NCBI GenBank assembly: GCA_947650285.1
Contig: CANTFL010001443.1
Location: 1 to 64,000 of the forward strand
Direction of reading: 5' to 3'
Source of the DNA: Hyaloperonospora brassicae
Taxonomy: Eukaryota; Oomycota; Peronosporomycetes; Peronosporales; Peronosporaceae
DNA length: 64,000 bases
Under the pieces are notes generated by a model. The model made no database searches. It was not told the origin of the DNA and was given only the letters and a program-made list of their open reading frames with translations. Both the position numbers and the translations under genes were made by a program. The stretch's first letter is position 1, and each line of letters begins with the position of its first letter. Shown here piece after piece: positions 57,223 through 64,000 of the stretch.

Positions 57223-58956
57223 CTGCTGCTGGGCAGCGCAGCGACTGGCAAGGGCAGGCGTGGGTTGCTGTGGATGATTTATTTGATGGAGGGCGCGAAC
57301 AGCGCGTGTGTAGTGGAAGAGCGCAGTCAGGAGGGAAGCAGAGCGACAGGCAGAGAGAGAGAGATGTAGGCAGGTGGTGGCCACGCCTGCAGAGAACGGG
57401 ACGGCTTGTTCACTCACTGTATGGGGCTCGTCTAATGAAGTTTGATTGGAGATCGTACGGTGCTGTTCGACGACCGACTTTGCAGGCGGACCGCGAGCAG
57501 CTCATAAGCGGGCGCTGAGAGGCGTGTGGTGTATACTGCTGTATACTCCGTCGCGACGGATCGAAGTAAGTATACGCCATCGACAACAACGACGACGACG
57601 TGTGTGTGTGTGTGTCTGTGGACAAGAAAGCAACGGATTTGTCTCATTTCTGTGCTTCGAGCGCATGTGTCTCTCGCGCGCTTTGCCCCTTTCGGTCAAA
57701 ATTGTTGCCGACTGCGACTGTTGCGTCGAGCGACCGAGTGGAGGGAAAGAAACAACACGCACACAAGTGGGACGGTGGGCCTTCTGCAGGCGACGCATCT
57801 GCTGCCCCTTCGTCTCGGTGGCCCTTGTCCCTCGCTTTGTCAGGCAGACACAAGGACATGGCGTGTGCGCGTCGATGCGCTTGGTGGAGCGCTAGAAAAC
57901 AAACGGTACTCTTCACTTTACACACACCCTCGACATCGCGTTCGGGGGACGAGAAACCAACTGCATGCGCAACGACAGTGTTCTCGCGCTGTGTTTCTGC
58001 TGGGTCCGGAAAACCAGCACAAGGCACACACACACACACGCACACACGATAACAGGTGATGCACCTATGTTTCGGGCGGCCCCCTCTGTTTCTCGTGGTC
58101 CAGCTGATGGGTTTTTGCATGCAACAACATGTGACGATGGACGTTGTCGTTGAGCTCGCCTCGACTACGGCTGGGCCTCGTTTGCGAGGAAGTAGTTTCG
58201 GCAAGAGCCAGTCGATTGTAGGTAGCAGTCAATGGAAGAAACGGACACGCACAGGTTTGGTTTCGTCTCGAGAAGTTGACGAACGACGCGACAAGGCGAG
58301 CGCTGGGACGCGAGAACCGAACCCGTGATGTGCTCTCTGGAGCGGACCTCCACGCAGTAAGTGTGTGCCCATGTTCGAGCGAAAGACCCCGACGCCAGCC
58401 TTGGCATGTTGCTGCAACAGTCAAGTTGAACAGATCGTTCGACGAGCGTCGTTCTGCACGAGCGCTGCAAGAACCACGAAACCTTCCCACCACCTCTCTA
58501 CAAGAAAGCAGCGCATGAGACCAGCCGTCGCACAAACTGCAAACGCGCTACTGTCTCGCGCGAACAACTACTACACGTGTCGCCGTCGACCCGACATTTG
58601 CTGCTGCTGCTGCATGTTTTTCTTCTGTCGAAGCGTGCGGGAAAGTGGAGCAGATAGGGAGGGGCCCACTCGGAGATCGCTCGATCGATCGCTCGAGAGA
58701 GCCACATGGAGCGTGACACTGCTAACAGGTTCTTGAAGTTGAACTTCTCAATGATTTCTTGCAGGCTGTTTGCGTAACAGATGCCTGCAGGTAGCCAGCC
58801 AACTGGTCGAAACGGTCGACAAATCGAAGGTTTGGACACTTGTTCGTGCGACAAAACCACAGAAAGCTCGTGCGACAAGTGCATGTAGCCATGTTCGCTC
58901 GAATCTGTGTGTCGTTCGTGTGGCACCAATTCACGACTTCGACCCGACACGCAGCA
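57223..58956. other. Intergenic, about 1.7 kb, no supported gene
   Basis: Frames overlap on both strands without domains. Short (GT)n at about 57600-57616 and (CA)n at about 58026-58047. Confidence 0.5.
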
Positions 58957-59965
58957 ATGGCTTCTGTGCGTAATGAAGCGCCCGCCGTCGTCGCCGCAAA
59001 AGTGCCAGTGCTCCACATCAAGTACGATAAGCTTTGCACGTGAATTTCCATGCACACAGGCATCTCGTTGTCTTTTGTTTTCAGGTGGTGGCGACGCAGA
59101 GCCGCCGCTTTTTGTGCCAACAGGGAAAAAGACGTGATGCTAAATGGGTACAACCGTCGTGGATCGACTGACGTTGACATGTGACGGTCGGTTGATCCGT
59201 ACAGGAACTTTGTCTGCTCGGCGAATCTCGGCATGCGATTCGACTTGACCAATTTGATGGTCAAGTCGCTCCGACGGGCAGAATTGGTGCCAAAGAAGAA
59301 CTGCATCTTGATGAAACTGCAGAACCCCAAGGCCACGGCCATGCTCTTTGCGAATGGCAAATTAGTCTGCACGGGCGCACAGACGGAAGAAACGATCAAG
59401 AATGTGGCTCGTAGATTCACACAGGTGATCCAGAAGATGGACTTCCCAGGAGTCAATCTCATTGATTTCAAGATTCAAAACGTCGTGGGCACTTGTGACT
59501 TGGGCTTTCGAGTGCTGATGGAAGCGCTTGCATTTGCACACAGTGATTGCTGCACGGTACGAGACTGTGGCGAGTAGGATACGGTTTGCTCGCGTGGTGC
59601 ATGAGTCATGTCAACTCATGTTGCACTGTTGCTTCGTTCGTGTAGTACGAGCCGGAGCTCTACCCAGCACTAATCTACCGCTTGGAAAAGCCTCGAGTAA
59701 AAATCCTTGTGTTTGTGAGCGGCAAAGTAGTCTTTACAGACTCAAAGGATCCACGAGAGCTATGTACTGCCTGCGAAACCATTTTTCCGGTACGTATCGT
59801 GAAGCTGAGAACATGTGCAGCGTTGCTCATGTGATTTGTTGTTGCTGCTAGATACTTTGTCAATTCAAAGACCTCAAGCCCATCAACTTGAGCAACAACG
59901 AAATACCGCCTGAGCGTCATCATTCGGCAACGGAAGCCAACGATGAGTCACATCTGGAAGAGTAG
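58957..59965 (+). CDS. Divergent TATA-binding-protein family member
   Basis: Exons 58957-59021, 59205-59556, 59646-59789 and 59852-59965 join in frame to 224 residues. An additional in-frame exon (59085-59147, 21 codons) is possible. The two pseudo-symmetric TBP repeats are evident: NFVCSANLGMRFDLTNLMVK, then ATAMLFANGKLVCTGAQTEE; and VNLIDFKIQNVVGTCDLGF, then YEPELYPALIYRLEKPR, then VFVSGKVVFTDSKDP. Several normally invariant positions differ: for example VVFTDSKDPRELCTA replaces VVLTGAK-type sequence, and the first repeat has KPKK-like changes at LVPKKNCILMKL. The N-terminal extension is very short, as in many protists. This looks like a TBP paralogue (TRF/TLF-like) rather than the canonical factor, though I cannot exclude that it is the only TBP. 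Likely role: promoter recognition by RNA polymerases in the nucleus. Confidence 0.85.
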
Positions 59966-60493
59966 AAGGAGGCGCACTAGAGTCTGCGTTTGCATTCAGC
60001 ACAGAGGCTATCGCGCCAGTCTTCAGAGTACACGTTTGTGTCATATGCATCCCACAGCACCAAAGCGGTGTGTAATCGTACTGCAACGATATCTCGATTG
60101 TTGACCAGGTCTGCCGTCCCATACAGGCAAAGCTGTTACCTTTCACCAATGCACAGTTTGCGCCACGTACCTGTCTTGTTCGTTTTCAGTCAGTAAGGTG
60201 AACTTCCTGGCACCGAAGGTGACGGTTCATTAACTTCGATAGAAGTGCTAGGAACCGGCGCTCTCCCAGCTTTCCGTCATGCTAGCAACTGCGCTGCTCT
60301 TGCGAGCTTTCTCCTCGGATCCTGGTATTCACAGGTGAGAGCAGGCTCGAGCAGATCGCCATGCAACATACAGGATGAATCCCAATGTAAGTTCATATAG
60401 TCAGCGAGCAAGTCTAGCAGTACTCCTGCTGCCAAACTCGCCTTCTTATCGAATGCTTTCAGCTTGTCCGTCACCTCAACATGAACGTGTCTG
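59966..60493. other. Intergenic between convergent TBP-like and FCF1 genes
   Basis: About 530 bp, no gene seen. Confidence 0.5.
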
Positions 60494-61106
60494 CTACTTG
60501 ATCTTAGCGGCATTGGCCTCCGGCAGCCGCTCGATCACATATTTGCGGTTGGAAATATACATGATGGGTACACCAGGAACCTTCCGGATGCGACGCTTGA
60601 GCTCGCGATCGCACGTTGCAATGACGTAGCAGCGGTGCTGCTGCACACGCTGCAAAAGACAGTCATCGGCGTACGTGCCCTTGTGCGTGCAGGGCAGTCG
60701 CTCAAAACGCGGGTCCTTTGCTAGACGCAGCGCCACGCGGTATTTCTGCCCAAGCTTCTCCAGCTCTGCCATGACGCAGTCCGTGATGCACGGAACGCCT
60801 GCACGAGTCCAAACAAAGCGCACAACAACAAGAAGGTTACCAACGAATGGTCTGGTCTGTCCACACGACGACTGCATGAGGTCCCCGGGATGCTGAAGCA
60901 CTTACACTTGGCGAGCAGACAGTCCATCATGGCCGAGACGACCTCGAGCTTGTTCTTGATGGAGAAATTGATAAAGTTTGTATCGACAATGACATTGTAT
61001 GGCGGACCCAGTGCCGAGTTGTACTTGAAAAACATGTTGGACGGGACCTGGTCACTGCAAGGAGCCACAACACACAACAGCAGCAGCAGCAGCAGTGAGT
61101 TTCCAG

Positions 61107-61181
<75 letters not shown>

Positions 61182-61404
61182 AGTCGTACCGCGCGGCACT
61201 TACATTTGCTTTGGCTCTGATGCTTTGCGCTTCTTTTCTTCGGCTTTCTCGACCGCTTTGCGCACCGAATTGCTGCACGCGTGTGCCACAAGAGACTCAG
61301 TATTCAAATCTGTACCCTCGAGACACTTAGAAACGGCCGTACATGCGCGTGTCACGAGGACTGATCATGCGCTTGACCGCCGCGAACTTGCGCGTCTTCT
61401 TCAT
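60494..61404 (-). CDS. FCF1: FCF1 (UTP24), small-subunit processome PIN endonuclease
   Basis: Four exons (61343-61404, 61204-61272, 60906-61054, 60494-60798) joined by GT-AG introns give 194 residues, close to the usual length of about 190-200. Exon 1 starts [18 protein letters not shown]. Exon 3 holds [18 protein letters not shown] (first catalytic Asp). Exon 4 holds [36 protein letters not shown] and [18 protein letters not shown], so all acidic PIN-site residues are present. FCF1/UTP24 is the nuclease thought to cut pre-rRNA at sites A1 and A2 to form the 18S 5' end. The start is the ATG at 61404; the preceding GGGAAG could be coding if a tiny upstream exon exists. The second intron is dominated by a GA repeat. 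The divergent LIN1 gene starts 330 bp away. Confidence 0.93.
61112..61177. repeat. (CT)n microsatellite in FCF1 intron 2
   Basis: An uninterrupted run of about 33 CT units, which is (GA)n in the FCF1 transcript. It fills nearly half of a 149-base intron (61055-61203). Confidence 0.95.
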
Positions 61405-61733
61405 CTTCCCCTATTGCACATGGACACAGCACAAGCACGTAGCGTGAGCCGCCAGGACATCGTCCGTGACGAGCGACACACTGGAGCCGTACCATTGTCT
61501 CACGTCTTTTGAGCCCTGCGAGCCACTGCTGGTTGGCCTGAAACGATGTGGTCCACGTCGATTGACGCCCCATCGTCATTAAAGCAGCTTCGTAGTTTAC
61601 GGCACTCTAATGGAATTCTAACTCGATTCCAGTGACGGCCGTTGCGATACGGCGCGTGGTTTACGTTTGCACTTGCAGTCGACTGCCAAGTCGGAGGCGC
61701 AGATGTTACGGTCCTCTATTGGACACATTCACA
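61405..61733. promoter_or_regulatory. Divergent promoter region of FCF1 and LIN1
   Basis: About 330 bp separate the two divergent starts. No specific site was identified. Confidence 0.4.
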
Positions 61734-62791
61734 ATGGCGGTCACGGCGTTTGATATGGAGGACGAGAAGGACGAGGGCCACTTTGACGCGGACGGGAACT
61801 TCGTGTGGGACGACGAGGCCAGGAAGCAGGAAGAAGCGTGGCTCGAAGACGTGTCGGAGCAGCAGATCGGCGCCGCGAAACACGCCAAGAGCCGCCGCGA
61901 GTTTCGCGACGAGCAGACGGAAGAGACGCTAACGGTCGAGACAGCGACTCAGACGCTCGCGACGTTGTTAAGGCCCCGTGAGACGGTGTTGCAGGCGCTC
62001 AGGCGTCTCGGTACGAAGAAGAAGAAACAGACGAAGAAGAAGGAGACGGAGAAGAAGGAGACGGAGAAGAAGGAGACGGAGAAGAAGGAGACGGAGAAGG
62101 CGCGTGCTCGAGTCGGGTCCAAGCGCAAGCAGAGGAACGAGACTGAAGAGGCCGCGAGGCCGACGGCAGAAGAGAAGGCGCAGTTTGATCGGATTACAGA
62201 GGCAGCAGATTTTCTCTTGCGATCGGGAGAAGTGGACGCGTACAGTCAGGTGAAGGAGGAGTTTATCTCGGACGAGGAGCTACTGGCGCAGCGAAGACGG
62301 GTGCAGTTTGTTGATACGGACAAAAGCGAAGAGGCGAGTGAGGACGTTCGGTCCAAGCAGGAAGCGATCATGTGGGAGTACAGAGCTGCTGATGGACAGA
62401 TCCACGGACCTTTCCCAACGTCTAGCTATGTGGCTTGGCGGCAGCAGGTGGGTGGATTCAAGTGCGGAAGAGTCGTTTGCTATGTTGACGTGTCTTGACG
62501 GAACGCTGAGTGTATCCCGATGCTTGGCTGCAGGGTTACTTCACTGGAGAGACTGCTGTCGACGTGCGGCAAGTACTGTGCGCTAGTGACGCTAGTGCCG
62601 TTCTGGAGCCAGCAACAAAGAAGAAGTTGAAGCAGCAAGAGGATGGAAAGGTTTCAGCTGAGCAAGAGATGCTTGACGATTTCGAGGACAGCGACAATGG
62701 AGACGACACTCCGTCTGCTGAAGATGACAAAGCAGAGGCAAACGAAAAGCCATGGATGCGATCCGACACGATCGACTTTTCCTTATACTAA
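61734..62791 (+). CDS. CD2BP2/LIN1 homologue (GYF domain, U5 snRNP-associated)
   Basis: Two exons, 61734-62447 and 62534-62791, with an 86-bp intron whose removal joins WRQQ to GYFTGE; 323 residues. The N-terminus has FDMEDEKDEGHFDADGNFVW and WLEDVSEQQIG, the acidic segments typical of CD2BP2/LIN1. The GYF domain spans the intron: IMWEYRAADGQIHGPFPTSS, then AWRQQGYF, the aromatic Pro-rich-peptide pocket. CD2BP2 (U5-52K) binds the U5 snRNP protein PRP6/15K during snRNP assembly in animals, and LIN1 does so in yeast. The middle contains a Lys/Glu repeat (KKETE, four times) from a 15-bp minisatellite. It ends convergent to the CUE gene, 90 bp away. Confidence 0.88.
62038..62099 (+). repeat. 15-bp coding minisatellite in LIN1
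   Basis: Four copies of gagacggagaagaag, each encoding ETEKK, inside the low-complexity linker. Confidence 0.9.
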
Positions 62792-62881
62792 GGTCGGGCA
62801 AGAGTGCTGCACAACTCAAGTGCAGCTTGATTGTGTATAGAGAGACCACGACGGTAAACAGCACTGCAGTGCAAAAGTGTG

Positions 62882-63897
62882 CTAGAGATCTTTCTTGGAG
62901 CATGGGTCAGTGCCAGCGCTGGACTCGTCTGTCACGTCGTGGAGACTCCGCCGCCTCGCACATTCTTGGCCGCGGTGGGAGTCCATGTTGTGGTCTTGCA
63001 CACTCAAGTCCGCGTCCTCGTTCTCGCTGGATTCTGAGTCGCTAGCCATCAGCGAGCGTGTGCTGCACAGCAACAACGAGTCAATCAAAGTGAACCACTT
63101 TTGCCGCACCAGCGTGACACTGCAGTTTCGTTCCTCACCTCTTCGGGTCGCTGCTGAAAGCGCTGTCATTGCGCATCTGAAAGCGCGTGTACATGTCGTA
63201 CATCTTATCCTTCATGACTACACCCACACACACATCAGTGACACACCCACACACATCAGTGACACACACGCACATCAGTGACAAGTGAGCCCAGCGCTTC
63301 GAGCGTGTGATGTCCGGCATCGAGTCAGTGTCGCTCACCTTCGCTCATGGACGTGAATGTTCCACGCATCGCCGTATACGTCTGGCTCGCGAGCTCTGTC
63401 GCTGACTTGTCAGGTGCATACGGGCGCAACGGCCACATGGGTCTGCCGTCATGAAAGTGCGACGAGAACTCGTGACTGGAGAACACCTCGTCGCGGAAGA
63501 GCTGGTCCTGCAGCATGCGGGCCAGGACGGCATCGCGTTCTTCCTGCTCGGACACGACGCGGCCCCCGTCTGTCGGCAATCGTAGAAAGTCTGCAGGCAG
63601 CTGAACGCGACGCCGCGGGTGCTTTCTCATCGAAGTTGCTGCTGCTGCTGCTGCTGGAGGCGGCGCTGGACTGCGCTCGTGATGCGATAGAGCTGCTGGT
63701 ACCTGGTCGTTGGCTGGTACAGACTGTGGGGCTTGCGACTCGTCTGTACGGGGCACTGCGTCCATGGCCAGCAACGCGTGTACCGTACTATCGATGTCGC
63801 CGTCATGGGCCGCGAGCACTTGTTCGAGCGCTTTTACGTCCCACGACGGGAAGACGCCACGCAGAGTGGACAGCGCAGGACGAGAGCTCTCCGCCAT
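62882..63897 (-). CDS. CUE-domain protein (CUEDC1-like)
   Basis: Three exons (63339-63897, 63139-63217, 62882-63062) join in frame to 272 residues. The ATG at 63897 is preferred because the open frame further upstream lacks an ATG and the domain follows at once. Residues about 5-45 form a CUE ubiquitin-binding fold (LRGVFPSWDVKALEQVLAAH, then DSTVHALLAMD). A Pro/Ala-rich linker follows, then RRRVQLPADFLRLP and ERDAVLARMLQDQLFRDEVF, a short conserved segment also found after the CUE domain in animal CUEDC1. The C-terminus is Ser/Asp/Glu-rich. CUE domains bind mono-ubiquitin, but the pathway of CUEDC1 is not settled. Intron 1 contains a CACATCAGTGACA repeat. The gene is close to the right edge of the window but complete on this model. 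Confidence 0.75.
63221..63283. repeat. cacatcagtgacaca tandem repeat in CUE-gene intron 1
   Basis: Three imperfect units of about 15-20 bp rich in CA, ending close to the 3' splice site of the intron (minus strand). Confidence 0.8.
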
Positions 63898-64000
63898 GTT
63901 GGCCAACTCGAGGGTCGACGAGCCGCTGTGTTTGACTATCAATTGTTGCAGGAGTATCTGATTCGCCGACGCAGATGGATGCACTTTGACGAGTTGACAA

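Overview
The window looks like nuclear DNA of an oomycete, most likely Peronosporales (Phytophthora or a downy mildew). This is inferred from: GC-rich genes with short GT-AG introns (about 50-150 bp), an array of Cys/His zinc modules of the type oomycete annotations call 'WRKY19-like', an ABCG-type transporter fragment, a secreted cysteine-rich protein, abundant non-LTR retrotransposon debris, and eukaryotic housekeeping genes (uS10/RPS20, FCF1, UTP23, copine, a TBP-family protein, CD2BP2/LIN1) packed at a few hundred bases' spacing. The species is not identified.

Left part, about 1-28,710: a repeat-rich region. It opens with two minus-strand LINE copies, one cut by the window edge and one carrying a broken reverse transcriptase. 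Two direct copies of an 11.4-kb block follow (4294-15672 and 16200-27595), separated by about 0.5 kb. Each block holds the N-terminal half of an AAA+ ATPase, the membrane half of an ABCG transporter without its nucleotide-binding domain, several kb with no recognisable gene, a secreted 12-cysteine protein gene, and a 5'-truncated LINE flanked by about 150-bp direct repeats. The copies have decayed differently: the transporter frame is open only in copy 1 and the cysteine-rich gene only in copy 2. The second block ends at a 1.1-kb palindromic element (27596-28708) whose arms are themselves strings of small hairpins.

Transition, about 28,710-31,800: no supported gene.

Right part, 31,826-63,897: ordinary gene-rich DNA. 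In order: patatin-like lipase (+), UTP23 (+), copine (-), pipsqueak-type DNA-binding protein (+), Gemin7-like protein (-), DUF2183/App1-type phosphatase (-), endonuclease/exonuclease/phosphatase-family enzyme (-), RPS20 (+), a possible small gene (+), a four-domain purine-synthesis protein with order PurH-like/PurD/PurN/PurM (+), a zinc-module regulator (+), a divergent TBP paralogue (+), FCF1 (-), CD2BP2/LIN1 (+) and a CUE-domain protein (-). Several act in RNA biogenesis: FCF1 and UTP23 in the small-subunit processome, Gemin7 and LIN1 around spliceosomal snRNPs, RPS20 in the ribosome. I see no operon-like logic; they are neighbours, not a pathway.

The observations I find most unusual are the palindrome of hairpins, the PurH-like domain fused to a reordered GARS/GART/AIRS enzyme, the very long direct repeats around the LINE, and the reciprocal decay of the tandem block. 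Splice models were derived by eye from reading-frame continuity and GT-AG signals; no search or alignment was run.
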